The notes: generated by a model not told the origin, from the sequence alone. A DNA stretch of 7,741 nucleotides from Bacillota bacterium (GCA_021820805.1 JAKADF010000143.1:1-7741); one strand, 5' to 3'. Shown: positions 1-6,234, counted from the first letter of the stretch. Translations and numbers: made by a program.

Positions 1-1004
1 AGCGTGGGTCCATATGTCGAACTATAATGATCGGATCCAGGATCTAGATAATGGTTACGCATCTCAAAAGCCTCAAATTGAATGGTATAATCATCACTTG
101 GGAAAATTGCCGCGTCCGCTGTCGAGTTTGCATCAAAAGCACCATACCCAAACAAGTTATTCTTCTGCAGAGCAAAGTCGCTTGTGCCAAAACCAGACTC
201 ATTACACGCTACCGCAACAAGAAAAGCCGCATTCACACCATACGTATTCTGTGCATTTATAAAGGACTCTCCAAGACCAGCAAGTGGTGAATTGTGTGCT
301 TTTAAGAAATTGTTGATAGAGCCCGCAGTTACATCTGGCGGCGCTGGGTAACGCAAATCTACATTTAAATAAGAAGGCTGAACAAATACTTTCGTCCCCG
401 ACCTATCTTTAACGTATCCGAGTGGATAAAGGCCAAGCGCAGCTTTTGCATCCGTTGAATACGTAAATGCGCCAAGATACGTACCATCTTTTGTATAATC
501 CGTATAATTGGTTTCAACATTCCACGTTGTTCCATTCCATGTACTGTCTACGCCAATATCCCTAAGTGCCATTTGCATATACCAGATTGGAATATAAGTT
601 GTATCGTGCCCTGATGCGGGGTCAATCGCAGCAATTCGATGGACATTCGTTTCTGCCGATTGGCCATTAATGACAATATTGATTGATCCTCCAACTGGTC
701 GAATGACGGAAATGGGCCTTTTTACATAAACGGATGAGATAGACCATACCTGCGGAGTTCCTGCACCGCTCCATGTGTTTGCAAGCTTCAACTTATTAAG
801 CAATTGCTGAACATAATAGAGTGGCATCCAAGCAGTGTTCTGATAAGTAAAGCCACTTGGTGCAGAAAGTCGTTGTCCATTCAGTTCAACCACTTTTTGT
901 TTCATCGGGTACGTCGTTGCAAATGCTTGTGTGCCTGCGGCACAAAAACCTCCTAAAGTCGCAAACCCCACTGTAAATGACAAAACGGACTTCCCTAATT
1001 TCAC
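1..1004 (-). CDS. Secreted GH73 glucosaminidase (LytG-like), C-terminus beyond window
   Basis: This is a peptidoglycan hydrolase that would cleave the glycan strand beside N-acetylglucosamine, outside the membrane. The frame is open from GTG 1004-1002 to the left edge (334 codons, no stop seen). Residues 1-29 form a signal peptide ending AFA before TT. Residues 35-90 and 105-165 are two diverged stalk-type repeats, each with NG near the start, a W/Y-x-P-x-x-Y-x-x-x-x-L stretch, and W-N/S-G near the end. The catalytic domain starts near 240: YGVNAAFLVAVACNESGFGTS with the expected catalytic glutamate E269 (codon 200-198), then NNLFGYGA and NHYLDPGS. The GAGGAGG ribosome site (1020-1014) lies 9 nt before this GTG and 6 nt before an in-frame TTG at 1007, so either may start. 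It overlaps the stop of the permease, so the two genes are probably cotranscribed. C21 is not in a good lipobox (GGFC), so type I cleavage is preferred. Confidence 0.9.
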   Translation of the reverse strand, partial: MKLGKSVLSFTVGFATLGGFCAAGTQAFATTYPMKQKVVELNGQRLSAPSGFTYQNTAWMPLYYVQQLLNKLKLANTWSGAGTPQVWSISSVYVKRPISVIRPVGGSINIVINGQSAETNVHRIAAIDPASGHDTTYIPIWYMQMALRDIGVDSTWNGTTWNVETNYTDYTKDGTYLGAFTYSTDAKAALGLYPLGYVKDRSGTKVFVQPSYLNVDLRYPAPPDVTAGSINNFLKAHNSPLAGLGESFINAQNTYGVNAAFLVAVACNESGFGTSDFALQKNNLFGYGAFDANSTADAAIFPSDDYTIQFEAFEMRNHYLDPGSDHYSSTYGPT

Positions 1005-1013
1005 CAAGGTGCG

Positions 1014-1020
1014 CCTCCTC
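1014..1020 (-). promoter_or_regulatory. Ribosome binding site overlapping upstream stop codon
   Basis: GAGGAGG on the minus strand shares bases with the TGA stop of the permease (1021-1019, read TGAGGAGG). Ribosomes finishing the permease would sit on the initiation site of the glucosaminidase, which fits translational coupling. It also fixes the start of the downstream gene at GTG 1004 or TTG 1007. Confidence 0.75.
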
Positions 1021-2284
1021 ATTGATTTGAAAAATGTACAACTCGAGCCTTCGTTGATATAAACCATCCGATAAACGTTAATGCGAGTGGATAGAGGCAC
1101 GCCCACCCTGTAAATGGGTACAAGATGATACACACGATGAAGGCAACTAGCGCCATCCACCAACCAAGGTCACCCGTTGGCAACAGCTTTATCGCAGAAC
1201 ACATAGCAACCATATAAAGTGCTAAAAAAACAACACTCGGCCACTGAATCAATGCACCGAGGTTCGGATGAAACAAACCATTAATCAGCAAAACGGCAGT
1301 AAACGCAGTTGCTAACCCATAAAGTGCAATTACTGGTGTCTTATAAACCGGATGCAAATACGCAAACCGTTTTGGAAAGTCACCAACGCGTGCCTGCGCG
1401 TATACCATCCGTGAAAACCCTGCGATATTCATATGGAGACCGCCAAATGTAACTAGAAGTGCTAGAAAAGCAGTAAAATCTGTACCGATGCGGCCAAACC
1501 CAATACCCACAAGAATACTTAGGGGCGCTATGCCGACATCCGCACCATATGCTTTTGTACCAACCGTAACAAATGCAATACCAACATATAAAATTCCAAC
1601 TAGAATTGGTGCAATGCTTAGACTGATAAATACATCCCGTTTTGGATTTTTAAATTCTTCTGCTAGATGAGCTACCATTTCCCAACCGACAAAGCACCAA
1701 AATATTGCAACGGCGGCTGAACCAACTGGCACCCATCCGTTTGGCAGAAATGGGTGAAACGAATTTGCATCAACCTTTGGAGATGCTGCGGCAACTGCCG
1801 CGATGAGAAGGGCTGCAATGAGACAAACAATGAGAACTTGAACAGTAGCGGATAACTCAATGCCGCGGATATTTAGAAAAAGAGATGTACATAGAATGGT
1901 GCCGGCAATTCCGGTCATCGCCCAGTTTGTGAGATGAAAAACAACGCCGACATAATTTGCGCCAACAAGTGCGATGATGGGCACTCCAATCGGAACTGTC
2001 CCAAGAAACAACCAGCCAACCATGCTGCCAGCAACAGGGCCAAACGCTTGCCTTGCGTATGCGGCAATCCCGCCTGCACTCGGAACCCGTGTCGCTAACC
2101 TGCCTAAAGTAAATGCAAGAGGTATTGCTAATAGTGACATAAAAACCCACGATATTAACGACGCTGGCCCAGCTTGCTGTGCTGTAACAGCAGGAAGCAC
2201 AAGAATGCCGGATCCTAAAACGGATCCGACTGCCATCGCGATCCCCTGCCCCCAACTGATTGAGCGCTTTAACTGCCTATCCAA
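1019..2284 (-). CDS. APC-superfamily amino acid permease, YjeH-like
   Basis: This is a 421-residue integral membrane transporter with about 12 hydrophobic segments, the usual length for the family. The APC core is clear: the first segment has GSVLGSGI (residues 20-27), the unwound substrate-binding motif, followed by PSAGG (68-72). GWLFLGTVPIG (90-100) and FWCFVGWEMVAHLAEEFKNPKRD (195-217, key residues W196, E202, H206, FKNP) closely recall the E. coli methionine/branched-chain amino acid exporter YjeH, so export of amino acids is a fair guess; the substrate cannot be read from sequence. The start is TTG with AAGGAG (2299-2294) 9 nt upstream. The glucosaminidase follows at once. A 34-bp piece of the 5' coding part (codons 17-27) recurs at 4343-4376 and appears to be a relic of a second permease copy. 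Confidence 0.92.
   Translation of the reverse strand: MDRQLKRSISWGQGIAMAVGSVLGSGILVLPAVTAQQAGPASLISWVFMSLLAIPLAFTLGRLATRVPSAGGIAAYARQAFGPVAGSMVGWLFLGTVPIGVPIIALVGANYVGVVFHLTNWAMTGIAGTILCTSLFLNIRGIELSATVQVLIVCLIAALLIAAVAAASPKVDANSFHPFLPNGWVPVGSAAVAIFWCFVGWEMVAHLAEEFKNPKRDVFISLSIAPILVGILYVGIAFVTVGTKAYGADVGIAPLSILVGIGFGRIGTDFTAFLALLVTFGGLHMNIAGFSRMVYAQARVGDFPKRFAYLHPVYKTPVIALYGLATAFTAVLLINGLFHPNLGALIQWPSVVFLALYMVAMCSAIKLLPTGDLGWWMALVAFIVCIILYPFTGWACLYPLALTFIGWFISTKARVVHFSNQ
2204..2237. repeat. 34-bp exact direct repeat, copy 1 (inside permease)
   Basis: This segment is identical over 34 of 34 bases to 4343-4376, in the same orientation, 2139 bp away. Here it encodes residues 17-27 of the permease (the GSVLGSGI region). 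Its core CGGATCC-TAAAAC-GGATCCG is a 7-bp inverted repeat made of two BamHI-type palindromes. Confidence 0.95.
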
Positions 2285-2350
2285 AAAAAGACACTCCTTG
2301 ATAGAAAAACAAAAATATTCTTTCTATCTATGTTACACAAAGAAGCGGTT

Positions 2351-2447
2351 TCATTCCATCTTTTTTACATTCTCTACGATAGTCGGAAAATATTTCCGAC
2401 TGTTATCGTTTGAACATATCTTCATAGGTAGTTCAATGAATATCTGA
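2351..2447 (-). pseudogene. Relic of a glycosyltransferase C-terminus
   Basis: On the minus strand this stretch reads ...SRKYFPTIVENVKKME followed by TGA (2353-2351). The C-terminus of the intact glycosyltransferase encoded at 4392-5480 reads NRKYYLTIVENVKKMV, giving 12 of 16 identical residues, and the DNA matches at 46 of 53 positions without gaps (2347-2399 against 4388-4440). Farther upstream the match fades, but IQ..(I/N)EL..K is still recognisable (IQIFIELPMK against IQYNELAAK), up to about 2447. The rest of the gene is absent: there is no start, and an in-frame stop lies near 2475. It is the left-hand remnant of a duplicated glycosyltransferase/permease junction. Confidence 0.75.
2381..2401. 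promoter_or_regulatory. Perfect 9-bp inverted repeat, possible operator
   Basis: AGTCGGAAA and TTTCCGACT flank a 3-base centre (ATA). The site lies inside the glycosyltransferase relic and about 48 bp upstream of the TATAAT at 2449. The corresponding stretch of the intact gene (4422-4442) is not palindromic, so the symmetry is specific to this copy. No run of T follows on either strand, so it is not a terminator. An operator role is only possible, not shown. Confidence 0.3.
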
Positions 2448-2448
2448 A

Positions 2449-2454
2449 TATAAT
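2449..2454 (+). promoter_or_regulatory. Candidate -10 box of plus-strand operon
   Basis: TATAAT matches the sigma-A -10 consensus exactly and lies 42 bp before the TTG start at 2496. No good TTGACA-like box is found 16-18 bp upstream. The element begins where the glycosyltransferase relic ends. Confidence 0.35.
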
Positions 2455-2495
2455 TGCGCCATATTAACAAACATTATTACTATGGAGAGATTATA

Positions 2496-3284
2496 TTGTC
2501 AGAATATAAGCCCTCGGCGCGTAGACCACGAATGTATCTCAGTGGTAACGGGATCACGTATCTATGGCGGAGGAACCCTCTTGTTGTACTTTGGTGGTCC
2601 GCTGCTTTTCCTGGATTCGGGCAAATATTGCTAAATCAATATTTACGTGGGATTTTGCTTACATTATCGGAAGTTATCACGAATACGCTTGGTCATGTAA
2701 ACGAAGCCATGGTATATACGTTCTGCGGACATTTTGATCTCGCGAAGGCAACCCTTCAACCGCGATGGATGTATGGCTACATGGGCATATATTTGTATGC
2801 GATGTGGAACAGCTACCGCTCCGCAATCACGCTTAATCGAATTAGTCATCTCGCAGAGTTGGAAGACACTCGTATGAACCCAATGACTGTCCGCTCTTTG
2901 GAGATTCAGTACTTTGAAAGAAAAAATCCCATCATGGGAGCCTTTTGGTCAATTGTATTTCCAGGGCTTGGACAACTGTACAACCAACGTGTTCTTATTG
3001 GAATTTATGCAATCCTATGGTGGTGGATTAAGGCTTCCATGGCACATCTGTACGACTCACTCTTTTTGCTTTTGAATGGACGCCTCGAAGAATCAATTGC
3101 AGTGCTAGATCCACAATGGTTGTTATTTTTGCCCTCAATTTTCGTTGGTTCTATATATTACGGATATATCGTTGCGGTCGAGCAAAACCACATCTTCACC
3201 ACCGAACAAAAGCAGTTTTTCAACGAACGGTACCAAGGTGCAAATGTGCGAACCCTCCTGCAAAGAGGTTTAGGGCGATGCTAA
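2496..3284 (+). CDS. Membrane protein with duplicated PGxGQ module (unknown function)
   Basis: The protein has 262 residues from TTG 2496, chosen because GGAGAG (2484-2489) lies 6 nt upstream; an in-frame TTG at 2454 would add 14 residues but falls on the -10-like box. It consists of two copies of an 88-residue module, 27-114 and 144-231, which align without a gap at an offset of 117 with about 24 identities. Shared landmarks are N-P, W-S, F-P-G-x-G-Q, L-x-G-I, H, G, L-x-P-x-W and a final N. Each module has two hydrophobic segments, so about four membrane passes are expected. The FPGxGQ-x-x-N/Y-x-G-I pattern resembles TM2-type and similar small Bacillota membrane proteins. I do not recognise a named family. 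Its stop overlaps the next start by 7 nt, so the two genes are coupled. Confidence 0.85.
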   Translation: MSEYKPSARRPRMYLSGNGITYLWRRNPLVVLWWSAAFPGFGQILLNQYLRGILLTLSEVITNTLGHVNEAMVYTFCGHFDLAKATLQPRWMYGYMGIYLYAMWNSYRSAITLNRISHLAELEDTRMNPMTVRSLEIQYFERKNPIMGAFWSIVFPGLGQLYNQRVLIGIYAILWWWIKASMAHLYDSLFLLLNGRLEESIAVLDPQWLLFLPSIFVGSIYYGYIVAVEQNHIFTTEQKQFFNERYQGANVRTLLQRGLGRC

Positions 3285-3757
3285 TCATTAGTACCTTTGA
3301 ACAAACTCTTGAATTAGAACAAGCATTAGGGGTGCTAGAGAAATTCGGAATTCACCGTGACAACATATTAGTAGTGCCGATGAATCAATTTCGTAATGAT
3401 CCGAAAAAACTTGTGGTTCGGGCTACGGATATTGAAATAAGGACTTCTGATCTTGGCATGGCTTTAGCAACAGCTGCTGGCGTTATTGGTGCAAGTGTGG
3501 GGTTTCGATTGAAATGGGGACCGATAGCTTGGGGGTTAATTTCTGTTGTTGTAGGATTTGTCGTTGGGTTTGGAGTGATGTTTTTACTTAAGAAGTGGAA
3601 GGGGCAGCGAGCGATTACTCGATTCCCTCGAAAACCAATTCCCGAAATTACGATGATTGTACAATGCGAGGAAGCGAAATCTACCGAAGTACATGATGTG
3701 CTATGGCAGTATAAAGCCATATCGGTGGGAGATGTACCGGAGCCTGTAACGCGATAA
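3278..3757 (+). CDS. Membrane-hairpin protein with split alpha/beta domain (unknown)
   Basis: The protein has 159 residues. The start is ATG 3278, inside the last codons of the preceding gene (ATGCTAA), with AAAGAGG (3262-3268) 9 nt upstream; a longer open frame reaching back to 3116 lies wholly inside that gene and is not used. Residues 1-36 are predicted as strand-helix-strand (LIISTF, an amphipathic helix with LELEQALGVLEKFGI, NILVVPM). Residues 60-78 and 82-104 form a glycine-rich membrane hairpin, followed by KKWKGQR. Residues 122-152 return to strand-helix-strand (EITMIVQC, VHDVLWQYKA, ISVGDV). The layout recalls Bacillota stress proteins in which a ferredoxin-like fold is interrupted by a hydrophobic hairpin, but no catalytic residue is visible and I assign no function. 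Confidence 0.85.
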   Translation: MLIISTFEQTLELEQALGVLEKFGIHRDNILVVPMNQFRNDPKKLVVRATDIEIRTSDLGMALATAAGVIGASVGFRLKWGPIAWGLISVVVGFVVGFGVMFLLKKWKGQRAITRFPRKPIPEITMIVQCEEAKSTEVHDVLWQYKAISVGDVPEPVTR

Positions 3758-3818
3758 ACGACCAATGTCTGTGCGAATCCCGAATCTGCAAAACCATTCA
3801 AACGAGAGGGGCAGAGGC

Positions 3819-4283
3819 GTGTTACTTCTCATTACGTCTCTCGGCGTATTTTACATAGTTGCTATCCTCATGCCAAAAAGAATTTCATGGCTTGTCATAT
3901 GGGTAACAGCACTGTTCTCACTTGCAGCAGAGGGAATGTCAGACATAATTTTAGATCTACACCTAAACTTATTCGGATATTTTTATCCAGGGTTTCAGTG
4001 GTCAGGGTTTTTGGCAATGTTCATATATCCTCCTGTAAATGTAATTTTTCTCAACTATTATCCGCATTCCAAATCCCGATTTCATAAGCTTGTGTACATT
4101 GCTGGATGGACTGTATTCTGCCTTATATTTGAAGTAGCAGCGCTCAAGTCCGGTTATTTTTATTACACAACATGGAAGCTGTGGCATTCGGCATTGTGCT
4201 ATCCTGTTCTACTTATTGCCGTCCTTTGGCAATCGAGGCTGACAAGACGGCTCCAACGTAGCTCAGATGCTTCTGTTCAGTGA
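3819..4283 (+). CDS. CBO0543-family membrane protein
   Basis: The protein has 154 residues from GTG 3819 and is almost wholly hydrophobic, with four or five membrane segments. Landmarks of the CBO0543 family are present: MSDIILDL, NLFGYFYPG, the PPVNVIFLNYYP motif, an E in the following membrane segment (FEVAALKSGYF), and TTWKLWHSALCYP. The function of the family is unknown. The GTG is preferred because GAGAGGGG (3804-3811) lies 7 nt upstream and the protein then begins at its first membrane segment. An in-frame ATG at 3765 would add 18 polar residues but has no ribosome binding site and lies only 7 nt after the previous stop. It is the third gene of the plus-strand block and is probably cotranscribed with the two before it. 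Confidence 0.85.
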   Translation: MLLLITSLGVFYIVAILMPKRISWLVIWVTALFSLAAEGMSDIILDLHLNLFGYFYPGFQWSGFLAMFIYPPVNVIFLNYYPHSKSRFHKLVYIAGWTVFCLIFEVAALKSGYFYYTTWKLWHSALCYPVLLIAVLWQSRLTRRLQRSSDASVQ

Positions 4284-4342
4284 AATCACACATTCACACG
4301 CTTCTTGGAACTACGCCTTGCAGTTTACAAACAAATAACAAT

Positions 4343-4376
4343 AATGCCGGATCCTAAAACGGATCCGACTGCCATC
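4343..4376. repeat. 34-bp exact direct repeat, copy 2 (permease fragment)
   Basis: Identical to 2204-2237, but here in non-coding DNA between the converging CBO0543 and glycosyltransferase genes. Read on the minus strand it is an internal piece of permease coding sequence directly downstream of the glycosyltransferase stop. Compared with copy 1, 98 bp including the permease start and ribosome site are missing between this piece and the glycosyltransferase 3' end. The CGGATCC/GGATCCG stem could fold, but no strong T run follows. Confidence 0.9.
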
Positions 4377-4377
4377 T

Positions 4378-4407
4378 AAAAAAGTGTGGTTTCACACCAT
4401 CTTTTTT
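4378..4407. terminator. Bidirectional terminator overlapping glycosyltransferase stop
   Basis: A 5-bp GC-rich stem GTGTG/CACAC with a 4-base loop (4384-4397) is followed on the minus strand at once by TTTTTT (4383-4378), a good intrinsic terminator for the glycosyltransferase. On the plus strand it is followed by CATC and then TTTTTT (4402-4407), a weaker terminator for the CBO0543 gene. The TGA stop (4394-4392) of the glycosyltransferase lies within the hairpin. The homologous relic at 2347 does not keep the stem. Confidence 0.6.
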
Positions 4408-5480
4408 ACATTCTCAACGATGGTTAGATAATATTTCCGATTTTGATTTACAATTAAGGAATTAGGTTTAACCTTTGCGGCTAGTTCGTTATATTGAATG
4501 GCTTCTTGAATCTGTCCAAGCTTAAAGTAACACACACTTATTTCAGCATAGGGAATATAGTCATAAGTGTCATGAACAACAGACCCTAACGTATCTTCTG
4601 GTTTCTTTAGGTTTGCCGAGATTTGATACCAGGCAATTGCAATTTCGTACTTTCCGAGCTCCTTGTACTGACTGCCTATTTGACAGCAAATTTCTGCCCG
4701 CGGTACGCCATGTTCAAAACACCGAAGGAGCGTTCGGATTGCCTTTCTTCTATCTCCCTTACGAGTATAGATGTTCGATAAGTCGATACAAGCATCGATG
4801 TAATTGGAGATTAGCCCGCCCTCTTGGTCCAAGAACTTCTCAAAGTACATCGCTGCTTCATCGTATTTCCCATTCACATTAAGCTCCCTTGCATAATAAA
4901 AACAATTTCGATGAGACAATTCCTTTCCCGCCTGAACCATATGCTCAAAAATCTCCAAGTTCCTCGATGTTCTCTGTTTCGTCTTTTTATGAGTGATTGC
5001 AATGTCCACTCGAAGAATTTTCCCTGTTAGATTGATATATTCATGAACAGGATTTTGCCACTTATAGTTATTTGCTCGCTTAATCAGCCGCTCCCGATAA
5101 TACGTCGTTGATGGCTGCCCGCTCTTGTCTGTTCCTAGGTTATATTTCATCATCACAATATCTACAGTTGGATCTAATTTTATCTTGAGAGCCTTCAACT
5201 TTTGCAAGTCTTCGTCTAGAACCACATCGTCAGCGTCTAACCATAAAATATAGTCCTTAGTCGCTTTAGAAAAGGAGAAATTCCGTGCTGCAGAAAAATC
5301 GTGAATCCATTCAAAGTCATAAACACTTGACGTATAACCGCTCGCAATCTCCTTTGTTCTATCAGTCGATCCGGTATCCACAACAACGATCTCATCCACA
5401 GCGTCCTTGACTGAGTCCAGACACCTTGCTATGGTCTCTTCCTCATTTTTGACAATCATACATAAGCTTATCGTGATCAC
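4392..5480 (-). CDS. Family 2 glycosyltransferase with C-terminal TPR repeats
   Basis: This 362-residue cytoplasmic GT-A enzyme would transfer a sugar from a nucleotide sugar to an acceptor, quite possibly a protein. ISLCMIVKNEE (residues 4-14), VVDTGSTDRT (33-42) and the metal-binding DAD in LWLDADD (82-84) give the active GT2 core; W141 and VHE (145-147) match the acceptor-side motif of SunS-like enzymes. From about residue 190 onward four TPR-like pairs follow, e.g. NGKYDEAAMYFEKFL and KLGQIQEAIQYNELA, likely for protein binding. The start is GTG 5480 with GGAAGGTGAT 3-12 nt upstream; it gives the N-terminus usual in the family. A 49-nt gap separates it from the upstream ATPase gene, so cotranscription is likely. 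All motifs are intact. The substrate is unknown; the repeat protein next door is a candidate. Confidence 0.92.
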   Translation of the reverse strand: MITISLCMIVKNEEETIARCLDSVKDAVDEIVVVDTGSTDRTKEIASGYTSSVYDFEWIHDFSAARNFSFSKATKDYILWLDADDVVLDEDLQKLKALKIKLDPTVDIVMMKYNLGTDKSGQPSTTYYRERLIKRANNYKWQNPVHEYINLTGKILRVDIAITHKKTKQRTSRNLEIFEHMVQAGKELSHRNCFYYARELNVNGKYDEAAMYFEKFLDQEGGLISNYIDACIDLSNIYTRKGDRRKAIRTLLRCFEHGVPRAEICCQIGSQYKELGKYEIAIAWYQISANLKKPEDTLGSVVHDTYDYIPYAEISVCYFKLGQIQEAIQYNELAAKVKPNSLIVNQNRKYYLTIVENVKKMV

Positions 5481-5484
5481 GATA
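5469..5484. promoter_or_regulatory. 16-bp perfect palindrome over the glycosyltransferase start
   Basis: TATCGTGATCACGATA is fully self-complementary and contains the GTG start codon (5480-5478). It could be an operator or could affect initiation by cruciform/duplex formation, but it may be chance within coding sequence. Confidence 0.3.
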
Positions 5485-5529
5485 TCACCTTCCGCCTTGT
5501 CAACACACCGTCATGTGTTCACAGCCATC

Positions 5530-6216
5530 CTATTCAGAAAGGAGGCCATTACGTAACTGAAATCTCCGGTCTGCTCTTTGTGCCTCGGAGTCGAATTTCG
5601 TAAATAACACAATCGTCCCGCCAAAATCTTGTCTGTATTGTTCCAAAATGGATAAAATCTCTTGACGGCTTTGGGCGGTCAGAGAATAATTGTTTGGCTC
5701 ATCTGCAATGATGATTTTCGGTCTCGCTGCCATGACTCTCGCAATCGCAACCTTTTGACGGTCAGTGCAGTACAAGCGGTAAATCAAGGCTTTCGGATCT
5801 AATGTAAATTTACAAAATTGAAGCCATTCGCGCGAACTATTTGGTCCTTTCCATTCACTCCTAGCTTCTGGGCAGAGTGTTTGCTGGACAGCCCGCTCCG
5901 CTGTGAGGGCCTCCATATGTGGAAAATCACGTTGAAAATCAGGAATAACACCAATACGGCAAGCCCTAAAGCTTTGTAACTCTTCATCATCCAATCCGAC
6001 GATACTCACACCGTCTACCCAAACTTGACCTGCTGTCGGTTTTTTAAGACCAGACAGAATGCTCGCAAGGGTAGTTTTCCCATCACAACTGTCACCCTTG
6101 ATGGCGATATACTCCCCTTTTTCAACAGTTAGGTTAATACCCTTCAGAACCTCAATCTGTGCATTACCACTTTCATATGTCTTTCGAACGCCTCGCGCTC
6201 GTAAAATCTCACTCAT
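5530..6216 (-). CDS. Degenerate ABC-type ATPase, LolD/MacB-like (probable pseudoenzyme)
   Basis: The 228-residue protein has the length and fold order of the LolD/MacB nucleotide-binding subunits: an A-loop tyrosine (Y14), VLKGINLTVEKGE, Walker A, Walker B and a C-terminal ADR-x-LR-G. Walker A (GDSCDGKTT, 41-49) still fits GxxxxGK[ST]. The other functional sites are changed. The position of the Q-loop glutamine is D93 (VIPD for VFQ). The LSGGQ signature is LYCTD (148-152), although the following VAIAR is kept. Walker B IIIADEP (168-174) is intact, but the D-loop is SLTA for NLDS. The switch histidine is K207 (FTKFD for VTHD). It may bind ATP but is unlikely to hydrolyse it in the normal way. 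No permease partner is next to it. The start is ATG with AAGGGTGAT upstream; a terminator separates it from the repeat gene, and the glycosyltransferase follows. Confidence 0.88.
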   Translation of the reverse strand: MSEILRARGVRKTYESGNAQIEVLKGINLTVEKGEYIAIKGDSCDGKTTLASILSGLKKPTAGQVWVDGVSIVGLDDEELQSFRACRIGVIPDFQRDFPHMEALTAERAVQQTLCPEARSEWKGPNSSREWLQFCKFTLDPKALIYRLYCTDRQKVAIARVMAARPKIIIADEPNNYSLTAQSRQEILSILEQYRQDFGGTIVLFTKFDSEAQRADRRFQLRNGLLSE

Positions 6217-6234
6217 CTATATCACCCTTTTAAA

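Larger units (their letters stand above)
2285..2495. other. Divergent intergenic region between permease and plus-strand operon
   Basis: This 211-bp gap separates genes reading away from each other, so both promoters should lie here. On the plus side a TATAAT occurs at 2449-2454 without a convincing -35 box. On the minus side TTGTGT (2343-2338) and TATTTT (2320-2315) lie 17 bp apart, a weak promoter candidate. Most of the rest (2347-2447) is a relic of a glycosyltransferase 3' end, listed separately. Confidence 0.6.

Noticed and set aside
14..290. Two overlapping plus-strand frames of about 80 codons
   Set aside because: They lie opposite the glucosaminidase catalytic domain, have no ribosome sites and encode nothing recognisable; the minus frame contains the E269 motif.
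940..950. Lipoprotein signal (C21) in the glucosaminidase
   Set aside because: The residues before the cysteine are GGF, which does not fit a lipobox; AFA before residue 30 is a better type I site.
1974..2447. Plus-strand frame of 157 codons
   Set aside because: Antisense shadow of the permease 5' half and upstream region; no ribosome site and composition is that of a mirrored membrane gene.
3385..3801. Minus-strand frame of 138 codons
   Set aside because: Antisense to the 159-residue membrane-hairpin gene, which has a proper ribosome site and coupling to its neighbour.
4343..4376. loxP-like recombination site because of the 34-bp length
   Set aside because: Arms are only 7 bp with a 6-bp centre and the symmetry does not extend; recombination between the two copies would remove the permease start, so it does not explain an insertion by itself.
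5496..5506. TTGACA on the minus strand as a -35 box for the glycosyltransferase
   Set aside because: The -10 position 17 bp downstream would be GTGATC and lies inside the coding start; there is no TATAAT-like element.
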